From positions 378,279-442,278 of the IMG/VR virus record IMGVR_UViG_3300005613_000001: a DNA stretch of 64,000 nt. One strand, given 5' to 3'. Made by a program: the position numbers and the translations under genes. This DNA is from a virus. The notes under the pieces are model-generated. The model saw only the letters and a program-made list of their open reading frames with translations. It made no database searches and was not told the DNA's origin. Below, in pieces: positions 7,781-16,687 of this stretch (the first letter of the stretch is position 1; each line of letters opens with the position of its first letter).

Positions 7781-8655
7781 TAGTACACCTTTTCAATGCG
7801 GACAATTGGGGCATCTAAGCTTGTATCTAAATTAATTCGAGGCGGACTAGGAGGAGCTTCAATCTTTCGGATTGGTTTGGTTTTCTTTTTAATCTCCTTG
7901 ATCTTACGATGCCAGTGGGGGACAACACCTTTGGTATCTCCCTGTGCGAATCCAACAATTCCGCAGGTATCGTGCATGGTATCAATGGCTACAGGGGGGT
8001 AGTTCTCTCTGATGTCTCTAAAGAAGATTTTACGATCCCCTTGCTTTAAGATGCGGTTTATGCCTTTTTGGGCATATTTTAATTGTGAGCGATCTTGCTC
8101 TTGGTACGCTCCCGCAGCCCCGGTAGAAACTTGTTTGATGGTGGACTTATAGGACTTACCCTCTTCATGGATAAATCCAATTCTCAGCAAGAGCGTATAA
8201 AGGGATAACATGGGAGGCGACTTGATCCACCTACGACTGCCCTCAAAGAGCCACACGCCCCCGCTCGCGTACTTCTTGGGTGGATCTAGACATTCCCACG
8301 CATCACTATAACGTATTTTTAATTTATTTTCTATTTGCCTCATGAAATCAAGGCAACCGGAGATTTTATCTCGGAAGTTTGGATCGCCCTGATTAGCCAA
8401 AAGGAGCCTGACTTTATCCAGCGAAATGGCCGGATCTTCCTCATGATCATACGTAAAGCGGTAAATACCACACACTTTGCGTTTGCATATAAAGCCCTGA
8501 ACCGCATCTTGCAAGAAATCCTTGCAATATACGAAAACAGTGCTCTGCTCGTAGTCAGGTGAGACAAAAGCGTATTGAAGACCGCTCTGATAAACCTGTT
8601 GGGCGGTGCATTTTTTGGTGCGCCACTCTATCCCAACCTTCTTTTTGGTTCGCAT
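7780..8655 (-). CDS. Hypothetical 291-aa protein of the amidoligase cassette
   Basis: Starts MRTKKKVGIEWRTKKCTAQQ. A folded domain spans to about residue 245 (notable: CGIYRFTYDHEED, WLFEGSRRWIKSPPMLSLY, AIDTMHDTCGIVGFAQG), followed by a basic Pro-rich tail. No known fold recognised. First gene of the cassette; RBS GGAGGCGACC and a TTGACA-17-TATTTT promoter lie upstream. The TAATG junction implies tight coupling with the amidoligase, so a partner or substrate role is likely. Confidence 0.65.
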   Translation of the reverse strand: MRTKKKVGIEWRTKKCTAQQVYQSGLQYAFVSPDYEQSTVFVYCKDFLQDAVQGFICKRKVCGIYRFTYDHEEDPAISLDKVRLLLANQGDPNFRDKISGCLDFMRQIENKLKIRYSDAWECLDPPKKYASGGVWLFEGSRRWIKSPPMLSLYTLLLRIGFIHEEGKSYKSTIKQVSTGAAGAYQEQDRSQLKYAQKGINRILKQGDRKIFFRDIRENYPPVAIDTMHDTCGIVGFAQGDTKGVVPHWHRKIKEIKKKTKPIRKIEAPPSPPRINLDTSLDAPIVRIEKVY

Positions 8656-8675
8656 GGTCGCCTCCTTTGGAAATT

Positions 8676-8704
8676 AAAATAACACCTAACCAGAATCATG
8701 TCAA
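8676..8704 (-). promoter_or_regulatory. Sigma-70-like promoter of the amidoligase cassette
   Basis: On the minus strand TTGACA (8704-8699) and TATTTT (8681-8676) are separated by 17 nt. It leads into the RBS and ATG of the 291-aa gene at 8655. Confidence 0.6.
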
Positions 8705-8738
8705 TAGAATTATCGGGGCGGCGCACCTAGATAGGTAT

Positions 8739-9044
8739 ATGGAAGGTTTCAGGGAATTTATAACCGAAAAAAAATCCACTCATTCTGAGGGGGATGTAGT
8801 ATTTTTGTATCTTCAGAAGGCTAAGATTACCGAGATTGCCACGCAAACGGGCCGTTCTATTGGGGAAATCTATAGAATATTAAAACGAAATCACATATCC
8901 CCAAATAGGCTGAAAACAGGACATAATCACGTACTCTATTACCATGATGCTGGATTTGACACTTCCCAAATTGCTGGGTTTACCAATTACAGCGAGCGAA
9001 ATGTCCGCTATATCCTAAGAAATAAATTGACCGATGCCAACTAA
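8739..9044 (+). CDS. Helix-turn-helix DNA-binding protein with capsid-targeting N-terminus
   Basis: 101 residues. MEGFREFITE resembles the T4 internal-protein signal MKTYQEFIAE and has an I-T-E cleavage site at residue 10. The body holds two helix-turn-helix-like segments: KITEIATQTGRSIGEIYRIL and DTSQIAGFTNYSERNVRYIL. A longer in-frame extension overlaps the divergent gene and promoter, so I use ATG 8739. If packaged, it would enter the host with the DNA and could regulate transcription early. Overlaps the next gene by 11 bases. Confidence 0.65.
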   Translation: MEGFREFITEKKSTHSEGDVVFLYLQKAKITEIATQTGRSIGEIYRILKRNHISPNRLKTGHNHVLYYHDAGFDTSQIAGFTNYSERNVRYILRNKLTDAN

Positions 9045-9900
9045 AGAGCAAATCGTTTTCCTATTATCTGGGGGTTTAAATAATAGAGACCCCAATGAAT
9101 CCCTCGGTGGAGTGGCTTCTCATGTGCCCATATTTGATGGGTTAAACAATTTGTACGATGACATTACCACAGAACAGGGTCGCGCGGGCACACATGTAGA
9201 TTACCGCTGTTTTTATTTAAAAAACGCCTCCGATCAAAGATGGAAAAATGTAGTTGCCTATATTGACAATTATCCCACAGAAGGACAAGAATATGTGCCC
9301 GCTGTAGAAAGTGGAGCCTATTCACAAATTGGGGCGGCAAATGTTGATGATGTCCAACAGATTTCCGTTATAAGCCAAGGTGTAAACGGAGGTAGTTTTA
9401 CGTTAGATTTTGATGGAGATAGCGTAATTGTGCCGTGGGTGAGCGGTGTTGCTGCTTGGGCTGCTAGTTTTCAAACAGCCTTACGAAATCTTGATAGTTT
9501 AAGTGAAGTGACAGTTGCCGGAAAGCGAGTGGTAACTCCCGTACAAAAATTTCACATTTTCACAGTTACATTTACAGGAGCAGATGGAAATAGAAATCAG
9601 CCGTTCTTAGAAACTCAAACCAATAATCTTACCGGCCCTGGACCTATTACTATTAGTGAAACCAAAACAACAACCGGGGGACCGGCAAATGCAATTGCAC
9701 AAGAAATCCCCGAAGAAACACTAGCACCTACTGGGGTAAGTTTTAAATATGCAAGTTTAGCCGATCCTTTAGAGCTTGGAACCTTGAATGCAAATGAATC
9801 TGTACCCATTTGGATTAAACGATTCATGTTAGAGCCATATACGGCTGACTTCTTTGAAGATAAATTTACTATTAGCATTCAAGGGAAGGCAGAGATGTGA
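9034..9900 (+). CDS. Probable virion structural protein with beta-rich repeat domain
   Basis: 288 residues. The middle (about 110-200) has GGSFTLDFDGDSVIVPW and FTVTFTGADGN, a pattern seen in repeated beta domains of large surface proteins. The C-terminal domain (LAPTGVSFKYASLADPLELG to IQGKAEM) looks like a phage baseplate or sheath-accessory beta domain. No signal peptide. Similar overall to the 306-aa protein at 62507-63427. Confidence 0.55.
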   Translation: MPTKEQIVFLLSGGLNNRDPNESLGGVASHVPIFDGLNNLYDDITTEQGRAGTHVDYRCFYLKNASDQRWKNVVAYIDNYPTEGQEYVPAVESGAYSQIGAANVDDVQQISVISQGVNGGSFTLDFDGDSVIVPWVSGVAAWAASFQTALRNLDSLSEVTVAGKRVVTPVQKFHIFTVTFTGADGNRNQPFLETQTNNLTGPGPITISETKTTTGGPANAIAQEIPEETLAPTGVSFKYASLADPLELGTLNANESVPIWIKRFMLEPYTADFFEDKFTISIQGKAEM

Positions 9901-10448
9901 AAAAAATAATCATCCTAATGGCAGTATTATGCTGCTCCCATGTCCATGCGGCACCCATATTGCCTAGAATTATTACCATCCCCGCCCCAATTGTTACTAC
10001 TTTACTTGGTGAGCCACCCGTTGAAGAAGACTTTTTGAAGGCGATTAGGCGCTTTGAAGAGTGGAATAAAAATCTAGACAACCCTGATTTTTACTACAAG
10101 CGGGTAACTTTTCGTAATCGTGCTGGGAAAGTAATAAAATTCAAGGATCTTTCTGAGTTTGAGAAAAGCATCTTTTATATTACTCAGGGCAACAAACTTA
10201 CGAACACGCTTGCAAAATTAGAGTTTTTATGGAAAATAGAGTCCGCCAGGTTACCAGATATAAATGTTAAAAAATATCTCGGTGAACTGACTGATTTGCG
10301 AAAAGATACTGCTGTAAAATATGAAGATGTGATAGAAGGAATATTTAAGAAGTTTCCAAAAGAGATTCCAGAACAAGAGAGAGATTTGTTTTTGAAAGAA
10401 ATACGCGAACTGCACGACAAGCATAATTTGGTGAAACGAGATGAATAA
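9897..10448 (+). CDS. Exported hypothetical protein
   Basis: 183 residues with signal peptide MKKIIILMAVLCCSHVHAAP and a helical, charged mature part. The GTG start overlaps the TGA of the virion-like gene. The C-terminus (LFLKEIRELHDKHNLVKRDE) is helical. No family recognised; probably periplasmic. Confidence 0.6.
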   Translation: MKKIIILMAVLCCSHVHAAPILPRIITIPAPIVTTLLGEPPVEEDFLKAIRRFEEWNKNLDNPDFYYKRVTFRNRAGKVIKFKDLSEFEKSIFYITQGNKLTNTLAKLEFLWKIESARLPDINVKKYLGELTDLRKDTAVKYEDVIEGIFKKFPKEIPEQERDLFLKEIRELHDKHNLVKRDE

Positions 10449-11058
10449 AAATGTATGTCCTATAAGTGGTGAGAATTGCTACCTTCCTAAACCTCATCAA
10501 ATAACGGAATTGGAAGATGGTAAGGTGGTAAAAGCATTCAAATTATGCAACAAATGTTTTTACGAATATGTTTCTGGGGATAAGAACTTCCCAAAGCCTA
10601 AACCAAAAGTAGAAATTGATCCTGAACAAGCAAATACGTTTGTTAAAAATTTAATGGACTTTGCGGAGACTATGATACAACAACAGGGAAGTCAATTCTC
10701 TATTCCTCAAAAAGCACCTTGCCCTAAATGCAATCAAACTATTGACAAAATAAATAAAACGGGCAAATTAGGGTGTCCTAATTGTTATGTGTGGTTTGAT
10801 AAAGAATTGAAGCCTGTTCTTTATTATTCACACAAGACACCCCATTCGCCCGAAGACATCATGCACACAGGCAAGAAGCCAAAGAAGTGGAAAAAATCTG
10901 CTAAACCACAACTGGAATCGCCTCAAATGAAATTGGTTAAGCTAAAATTCAAATTAGCCAAAGCTGTTCAAGCTGAAGACTACGAACAAGCTGCCAAGTT
11001 CAGAGATATGATCCGTGATTTAGAAGATGAAATCACTTCCTCTTCCTCTTCTTCTTAG
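10441..11058 (+). CDS. McsA-like zinc-finger/UVR-domain protein
   Basis: 205 residues in the order of McsA, activator of the protein-arginine kinase McsB: an N-terminal CPISGENC and CNKCFYEY cluster, then CPKCNQTIDKINKTGKLGCP with CYVWF and a TGKKPKK element, then a C-terminal UVR motif (AVQAEDYEQAAKFRDMIRDL). In bacteria McsA helps mark proteins for ClpCP. Without a kinase gene in view it may engage a host McsB or Clp system. Ends in a Ser run that overlaps the convergent subtilisin gene by 26 bases. Confidence 0.7.
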   Translation: MNKNVCPISGENCYLPKPHQITELEDGKVVKAFKLCNKCFYEYVSGDKNFPKPKPKVEIDPEQANTFVKNLMDFAETMIQQQGSQFSIPQKAPCPKCNQTIDKINKTGKLGCPNCYVWFDKELKPVLYYSHKTPHSPEDIMHTGKKPKKWKKSAKPQLESPQMKLVKLKFKLAKAVQAEDYEQAAKFRDMIRDLEDEITSSSSSS

Positions 11059-12022
11059 ATTTAAGATACTCTTGAAAACTTCTAGGATCAATTATTCCAA
11101 AACCTTGGAAGAATTTTTTACCTGCATAGTCTTTATCTGAAATCGGAGTAGTATGCTTTCGGAGAACGCTCCTAATTGCACGAACCGTGTCCAATTTAGC
11201 TCCAGGTTTGTGTTTTTTAACGTATGACATAAGTAATGCTGTCACTCCGACCGCAAATGGACAAGCCATTGAAGTCCCTGACATCACACCATACCAATCA
11301 TCGGGTATAGCACTTAAAATCTTTCCGCCTGGTGCCATAAAATCTAAATTCTGTCCTGTATTGCTAAAAGATGATCGTTTGAAATTCTCATCAATTGATC
11401 CAATTGCAATTGTCTCTGGATAACGAGCAGGATAGAAAACATTTTTAGTTAATCCCGAGTTTCCAGCGGCACAAAAGACAGGAATTCCCTTCTTTGTAGC
11501 CAAACGAATTGCATTGTGTAAATTTTGCACAGGAAATGGTGCGCCAAGCGACATAGAAATGATATCTACTTTGTTTCTAATTGCAAAGTAAATGCCCTTC
11601 GTCACCGCGTTTAAATCACCACTTCCATTACGATCAAGAACTTTAACCGGCATAATTGTAGCTTGTGGTGCCACACCTATGATACCTAAATCATTTTTAG
11701 GGGCGGCAATAATACCGCAGCAATGTGTGCCGTGAGCATTATCGTCAGCCGGTGGCTTGCTTGGATTTAGAATGTTTGCCCCACGTTTAACTACTAAATT
11801 AGCAGCAATATCAGGGTGGTCTAAATCACATCCCGTATCTAATACAGCTATAGTAACACCTTTGCCTTTTGTGTGTTCCCAAGCGTCGGGAAGATTGAAA
11901 GCAGTGATTTGCCATCCTGGGGCATCCCCTGCTTGTGCAATAGACATTGTTGTTTCAATTTTATAAGGAGGCAAAAAACAACGTCGCCTATTTTTCCTGT
12001 TCCTCTTCTGGTTGTACTTCAT
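11033..12022 (-). CDS. Subtilisin-family serine protease (S8)
   Basis: 329 residues from ATG 12022, chosen for GGAGGG directly upstream. Catalytic triad visible: Asp62 in AVLDTGCD, His97 in DNAHGTHCCG, Ser251 in MSGTSMACP; oxyanion Asn188 in AAGNSG. No signal peptide and no long propeptide, and a Lys/Arg tail (KKKRKRK) is present, so it may act inside the cell or be carried in the virion rather than secreted. Typical length for a minimal subtilisin. Confidence 0.9.
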   Translation of the reverse strand: MKYNQKRNRKNRRRCFLPPYKIETTMSIAQAGDAPGWQITAFNLPDAWEHTKGKGVTIAVLDTGCDLDHPDIAANLVVKRGANILNPSKPPADDNAHGTHCCGIIAAPKNDLGIIGVAPQATIMPVKVLDRNGSGDLNAVTKGIYFAIRNKVDIISMSLGAPFPVQNLHNAIRLATKKGIPVFCAAGNSGLTKNVFYPARYPETIAIGSIDENFKRSSFSNTGQNLDFMAPGGKILSAIPDDWYGVMSGTSMACPFAVGVTALLMSYVKKHKPGAKLDTVRAIRSVLRKHTTPISDKDYAGKKFFQGFGIIDPRSFQEYLKSKKKRKRK

Positions 12023-12452
12023 CTTTATCCCTCCATAAACCATTTCTATATTTTTCAACCATGAAATCGATCATATAAGAAATCATCACATAGATGATTA
12101 AATGTTTTACTTTGCCCGCAAATGGCTTTAACCAAAGAGGCATTGCTTCCTTGACAATATGATCGTAAAGCTGTTCTAAGGCAAACAATACTGTTGCCTT
12201 CTTGTCTTTTCCTTCCAAATCGATGAAGTCATCTACAGCTAAGATAAATTCATCCATACAGTTAATAAGAAAGGATACGACTTTCATCATCGTACTTGAT
12301 CTTGTTTTGAACCAAGTCCAAAACTTCCACCACGATGCGGTTACTTCCTCTGGAAGATCACCGTCCCAGATAGCCATAAAATGCTGAACTTTGTCATCCA
12401 AGACATCGTGTATTGCACCAATGGGATTCGCGTCATTTACTACCTTGTCCAT
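11988..12452 (-). CDS. Hypothetical 154-aa protein with hydrophobic segments
   Basis: Begins MDKVVNDANPIGAIHDVLDD; GGGAGGATTAAAG is a clear RBS for ATG 12452. A Trp-rich stretch ASWWKFWTWFK and a C-terminal hydrophobic helix (KHLIIYVMISYMIDFMVEKY) precede an acidic tail. Could be membrane associated. It overlaps the start of the subtilisin gene by 35 bases, implying co-translation. A lysis or membrane role is possible but unsupported. Confidence 0.6.
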   Translation of the reverse strand: MDKVVNDANPIGAIHDVLDDKVQHFMAIWDGDLPEEVTASWWKFWTWFKTRSSTMMKVVSFLINCMDEFILAVDDFIDLEGKDKKATVLFALEQLYDHIVKEAMPLWLKPFAGKVKHLIIYVMISYMIDFMVEKYRNGLWRDKDEVQPEEEQEK

Positions 12453-12499
12453 CTTTAATCCTCCCATACTATATAGTATTATTACTATTATAAAGTACC

Positions 12500-13408
12500 A
12501 TGAAGACTGTATTATTTGTATTAGGCGGCGGCATTGGAAATATAGTCCAAGCAACGCCCGCAATAAAGGCGATTGCAGCAAAAGGGTTTGTTGTTGATCT
12601 TAAGTTGCATTGCAATAGCACAAAAGATGTAGAAAGCATTTTTCATATCCCCGCTGTTCGCAAAGTTTTTGTAAAAGACAACCCTCCTGGCACATATGAT
12701 TTTCAACTGAATGGCCCATTTACTTCTAAAATAAAGCATAGAGCAAAGAAGTTTTTGAAAACTAAAGTCTATTATGCTCAAAACGCACCTGAAGTTAATG
12801 TTTATTTTGATTTGGCTAAACAACTTGGGGTAACAGGTGTAGTCCCAGAAATAGAAATTAATCTACCTCAAAAGGGATTTAAACCCGAACACAAAGACAC
12901 TGTTGCAATTTACCCCGGTTCAAAACCAAATTGGGCTATGAAAAGATGGAATAAATATGACCGCCTAGCAGAGCAATTCAAACATACAATGATAGTTGGC
13001 ACATCCGATGATATTCATTCTCATGGAAAGCCCACATGGATCACAAGACCGTGGAACTGGCCGCCGAATGCTACATTCTTTCAAGGGGGGCTAAGAGAAG
13101 TTGCTTATGCTATTTCAAAATGTAAAATGTTTATAGGAAATGATGGAGGTTTAGCCCACATCGCAGCAGCAACAAAAATACCAACATTCGTTTTATTTGG
13201 ACCATCATCTCAAATGAAAAATAAACCATATGCCAAAAATGCTCACGTTGTTGCTATTTGTCTCCGTTGCCAACCTTGTCAATTTAAAACATCAGGAAAC
13301 GGAGATCAAATATTCAACGCTAATCGCGCAAGTTGTATGCATAACATGAAATGTATGCGAGATATGTCTGTGCAATATGTGATAAGTAAAATTAATGCGT
13401 TGCTTTAA
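12500..13408 (+). CDS. Glycosyltransferase family 9 (heptosyltransferase-like)
   Basis: 302 residues. GGGIGNIVQATPAIKAI near the start, VAIYPGSKPNWAMKRWNKY mid-protein and IGNDGGLAHIAAATKIPTFV with LFGPS near the C-terminus are the GT9 signature of ADP-heptose LPS heptosyltransferases. A Cys-rich loop (CLRCQPCQF, CMHNMKC) near the end is also usual. Transfers a sugar to a surface or virion glycan. TATAAA lies five bases before the ATG, with no RBS, so the mRNA may be leaderless. Confidence 0.85.
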   Translation: MKTVLFVLGGGIGNIVQATPAIKAIAAKGFVVDLKLHCNSTKDVESIFHIPAVRKVFVKDNPPGTYDFQLNGPFTSKIKHRAKKFLKTKVYYAQNAPEVNVYFDLAKQLGVTGVVPEIEINLPQKGFKPEHKDTVAIYPGSKPNWAMKRWNKYDRLAEQFKHTMIVGTSDDIHSHGKPTWITRPWNWPPNATFFQGGLREVAYAISKCKMFIGNDGGLAHIAAATKIPTFVLFGPSSQMKNKPYAKNAHVVAICLRCQPCQFKTSGNGDQIFNANRASCMHNMKCMRDMSVQYVISKINALL

Positions 13409-14045
13409 TTTTATACCCTGCCAAAGCCAATGTATTTTTATCTAATCTTTGATTAATTAAATAAATTTCTTTTCTTTTAAATGTATTTTCAGAAAATACA
13501 AAGTGTTTTCCTGTATCCTTCAAACCAGGAGCAATACGCGCTTTGAGAGGTTGTAGTTTCTTATTTTTACGTTCCCATCCAAATGCTTTTTCTAATCTGT
13601 TTAATATTTCCATCTGATCTGAAAGCATTTGCTCATTTTGAATTTGTTGCAAGACATTGGGAGATTTATTTATTGATAACCAATGTTTTGTTAATATATT
13701 AAAAGCCCCTATCGGTGTCTTGTCTTTTAGCCAATTAACATCTTTATAATGCCAAGAGGGTTTGGTTAAGAATTCAAGCAGCGTTTTGCCCCGCCTCAAT
13801 TTTGTATCATTTTCAAATTTGAACAACGAATTGAGCCAATCATAAGGATTTTTTGTACAAACAACGAATGTAAGATCATCGGTGTCAATATCCTTTTTGT
13901 GTATAGATCGCCCGCTTATAGTATTTTTTCCATGCTTCCAGCATGGGAAGTTGTTGAGAACTCTAACCTTAAAATTTCTCCTTATAAGAACTTCTACTGC
14001 ATTAGTGCAAGTTCTAGGTAATCCAAATACTTTTACAACCCTCAT
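13392..14045 (-). CDS. Sulfotransferase-like P-loop protein
   Basis: 217 residues. MRVVKVFGLPRTCTNAVEVL resembles the PAPS 5'-phosphosulfate loop of sulfotransferases, and LTFVVCTKNPYDWLNSLFKF the 3'-phosphate region (R/K-x-P-x-D-x-x-x-S). I use ATG 14045 because GGAG sits eight bases upstream. It lies in the glycan cassette next to a double GT2 enzyme, so sulfation of a sugar is plausible. Convergent overlap with the GT9 gene of 17 bases. Confidence 0.6.
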   Translation of the reverse strand: MRVVKVFGLPRTCTNAVEVLIRRNFKVRVLNNFPCWKHGKNTISGRSIHKKDIDTDDLTFVVCTKNPYDWLNSLFKFENDTKLRRGKTLLEFLTKPSWHYKDVNWLKDKTPIGAFNILTKHWLSINKSPNVLQQIQNEQMLSDQMEILNRLEKAFGWERKNKKLQPLKARIAPGLKDTGKHFVFSENTFKRKEIYLINQRLDKNTLALAGYKIKATH

Positions 14046-14059
14046 TTTTTTCTCCATAA

Positions 14060-16042
14060 TTAAAAACTCAATTTACCCTGACTAATCAATTGGCGAACAC
14101 CTACCGGGTGTATGCCTTCAAATGGGGCAAAATCTCCCCCGGACTTCGGATGAGTTTTCCCACGCACCGAGTTCGGTTTGGTTCTCCACTTAAGAAAGAC
14201 ATCATCTATGTAACTTTGATTATCAATTCCTGATTGATGTTTATAATACAATAATTTTTGTCTTAGTTTTTCAATTGGGCGAACCCAAGAGTAATGGTAG
14301 AATAGTTTTTCTTCTCCCCTCCAACATGGATATTGTGAATGAACCAAATGCCCTTTACCATCTGATACATTTAAGTGATTTCCATTTTTATAACTAAATC
14401 CCTGTTTCCAATGGACTACTCTTTCTTGAGGGTAATGTCCCCAACTTCCTGTGCCTAAAGTGTTTACATCGTTCCAGAAAAGCCAGAATTGCATAATTAA
14501 AACTTCATATGATTTCATCAACTCTGTAACTCGCCACAGTTGCTCAGGCTTATAAACCTCATCGCCGTCTAGCATAAACATCCACTGCCCTTGCTTTAGA
14601 TGTCTTGCATAGGCATTCCTCATTTCCACTTTATCTTTCCAACAACGCCCTGGCGGTTCAATAACTTTCCCATTGTGTTTTTTGGCAAGATTATGAGCAA
14701 TTTCTAAAGTGCTATCCGTGGGGTATCCTTTTTCATCACACATGCCCGATTTGTTTGCAAATTTATTGCCCCCAATGACAAAATACCATTCATCTACAAT
14801 TGGGGCGGCACTATCAACAGATACCTCTAAAAATTCTTCTTCATTACAGGCGATAACACAACCAATAACTTTTCCGTGAACATTCTGTTTTATTTTAGAT
14901 TTTACTTTTCTTTTTGTATCACACAGGCTTTGCATTCGTCCTGTAGTAATCCACCTATCTTGAAATAATTTTCTATTTGACCCAAGCCAAGGATGTCCTC
15001 CGGCTTTAGAATGTCCGAGACTGTGATGAATGATTGATTTAGGCGTGTAAAAAACTTTATATCCGGCGTCTTTAACCCTCATGTTTAAATCAGAGTCTTC
15101 CCAATAACCTATACGATATTGTGTATCAAATCCTTGGATGTCATTGAATAATCGTCTTGGAATTAGAAAGCAGGCCCCTGTAACCATATGTCGTTCGCCC
15201 GGCACTTTCAAATCATCCGGCATATTAGATACTGTAAAAGCCGATCCCATATCCTTTCCATGATATATATTTCTACCTATATGTTGGAAAGAGCTTGACT
15301 TCCAACTCCATTCTGACCCGGCTGAATCCACTCTGCTATCTTTTAAGTGCAAATTGCCAACAATGCCAATTGCGGGATCGGATTCTATCAACTCGACCAT
15401 TGGTTTAATCCAATTTTCGGTTACAATACAATCGGCATTCAAAAATATTAGATATTTCCCTGATGCAAACTCCGCCCCGGAATTACAAGCAGAACCAAAT
15501 CCTCCATTGATGTTGTGCAAGATGATCTTACCAACGCCCCGTTTAATGTCTTTTTTTCTTCTTTGCCACCCTTTTAGTACATGAAAGTGAGATTGTTCTG
15601 GACAACGATCATCAACATAAATAATTTCCTTATTGAGTCCATCTGGTTTAATATCCCATTTAGCGATTTGCCTTTCAATTTCAGAAGAACTCTTGAACAT
15701 GGGCACAATAATAGAAACATCAATGGGTTGTGTTGTTTGGAACCAATCATCTATAGGAAATTCAGCCGCCTCGGGCTTAACATAAGGTTTTCGGGTTTTC
15801 GGCACGACGGGAGCAGTAGAGTATACTTTATTATGGCGTTTCCTATTACGCTGATTAAAAACTCTACCTTTTTGTGCGGCTGCCATTTTGGTTCTTTGAG
15901 GATCTTGGCTTAATTTCTTAATATGTTCATCGGAATACCCATGTGCTCCCAATGCTCTTGATATCCTATTAGAAAGTGCGGCCTTGACCTTTTCATCTAA
16001 AGTCCTTCTTTTATTTTTATGTCTTGTGACTCGCTTATTCAT
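14060..16042 (-). CDS. Bifunctional family 2 glycosyltransferase
   Basis: 660 residues. After a basic N-terminus there is a GT-A domain (about 107-360) with VSIIVPMFKSSSEIE, the metal motif region FLNADCIVTE and a YWEDSDLNMRV acceptor motif. A second GT2-like domain (about 395-600) has VIGCVIACNEEEFLEVSVDS and MFMLDGDEVYKPEQL. Two active sites suggest successive sugar additions, likely on a phage or host surface glycan. No signal peptide. Confidence 0.85.
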   Translation of the reverse strand: MNKRVTRHKNKRRTLDEKVKAALSNRISRALGAHGYSDEHIKKLSQDPQRTKMAAAQKGRVFNQRNRKRHNKVYSTAPVVPKTRKPYVKPEAAEFPIDDWFQTTQPIDVSIIVPMFKSSSEIERQIAKWDIKPDGLNKEIIYVDDRCPEQSHFHVLKGWQRRKKDIKRGVGKIILHNINGGFGSACNSGAEFASGKYLIFLNADCIVTENWIKPMVELIESDPAIGIVGNLHLKDSRVDSAGSEWSWKSSSFQHIGRNIYHGKDMGSAFTVSNMPDDLKVPGERHMVTGACFLIPRRLFNDIQGFDTQYRIGYWEDSDLNMRVKDAGYKVFYTPKSIIHHSLGHSKAGGHPWLGSNRKLFQDRWITTGRMQSLCDTKRKVKSKIKQNVHGKVIGCVIACNEEEFLEVSVDSAAPIVDEWYFVIGGNKFANKSGMCDEKGYPTDSTLEIAHNLAKKHNGKVIEPPGRCWKDKVEMRNAYARHLKQGQWMFMLDGDEVYKPEQLWRVTELMKSYEVLIMQFWLFWNDVNTLGTGSWGHYPQERVVHWKQGFSYKNGNHLNVSDGKGHLVHSQYPCWRGEEKLFYHYSWVRPIEKLRQKLLYYKHQSGIDNQSYIDDVFLKWRTKPNSVRGKTHPKSGGDFAPFEGIHPVGVRQLISQGKLSF

Positions 16043-16044
16043 TT

Positions 16045-16341
16045 CTAAACCACGGGAGAAGGAACTTGAGCCCCGCCGCCCTGTACGATGCCCGAGCGCG
16101 AACGGGTAATCAAAGCCTTTAACAATACCTTAAGTCCAGCATCAGGATCATTTGCATATTGTTGTTTTATTCGATCCACGTCGTCCCAGTTTGAAATGGT
16201 TGGATTGTCACTGGGTTGCCCTGTAGAGGTTGTAGCGCCTACATCTAGAGAGGAACGACCAATGGAACCATCGTGCGTCCAGCCAGGAGGCTGAATGGTC
16301 GTAAATTCCCTCATGGTTTTCCACTCTTTAAATGTTTTCAC
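16045..16341 (-). CDS. 98-aa capsid-cargo candidate
   Basis: Starts (GTG) MKTFKEWKTMREFTTIQPPG, very close to the T4 capsid-targeting sequence; a possible cleavage is after M-R-E. The rest is polar with a helix VDRIKQQYANDPDAGLKVLL. GTGA overlap with the upstream cargo-like gene (16338-16679) shows coupling. Function unknown. Confidence 0.65.
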   Translation of the reverse strand: MKTFKEWKTMREFTTIQPPGWTHDGSIGRSSLDVGATTSTGQPSDNPTISNWDDVDRIKQQYANDPDAGLKVLLKALITRSRSGIVQGGGAQVPSPVV

Positions 16342-16679
16342 TCGCCTTCGCCACCTTCGCCTGCCATATTTTGTGCAATTCTATCTGCTCTGCTAAGCAT
16401 ATTGCCAAGAGCCGATGTACTCCAATTTCTTGAAGTAACTTCAGGTCTAACAGCAAAAATAGCTGCGTTAATTATTGCACTAAGCAGTTTATCAGGATCA
16501 TCCCTATATTTGGGATTTGCACTTAATCTTTTAGCTATATTTTGAATATATGAAATAACAGCCGGATCGGCCTCGCCTCTTTGACCCATTACTCGGTATA
16601 GATAACGCCAATCCATACTACCCTCGGGTGCTGCAATTTCAGATAATTCGTTTTCTTGCCATTCTTTATATGATTTCAT
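16338..16679 (-). CDS. 113-aa capsid-cargo candidate
   Basis: Starts MKSYKEWQENELSEIAAPEG, with the targeting motif and an L-S-E cleavage site at residue 14. The mature part is helical (ADPAVISYIQNIAKRLSANP, then a second long helix) and ends GEGGEGE. Immediately followed by a second tagged gene, so cargo genes are clustered here. Confidence 0.7.
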   Translation of the reverse strand: MKSYKEWQENELSEIAAPEGSMDWRYLYRVMGQRGEADPAVISYIQNIAKRLSANPKYRDDPDKLLSAIINAAIFAVRPEVTSRNWSTSALGNMLSRADRIAQNMAGEGGEGE

Positions 16680-16687
16680 TTTTTCTC

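Noticed and set aside
11033-11058. 26-bp overlap encoding SSSSSS on one strand and KKKRKRK on the other
   Set aside because: Simple consequence of a TCC/TCT run at convergent gene ends; no sign of function.
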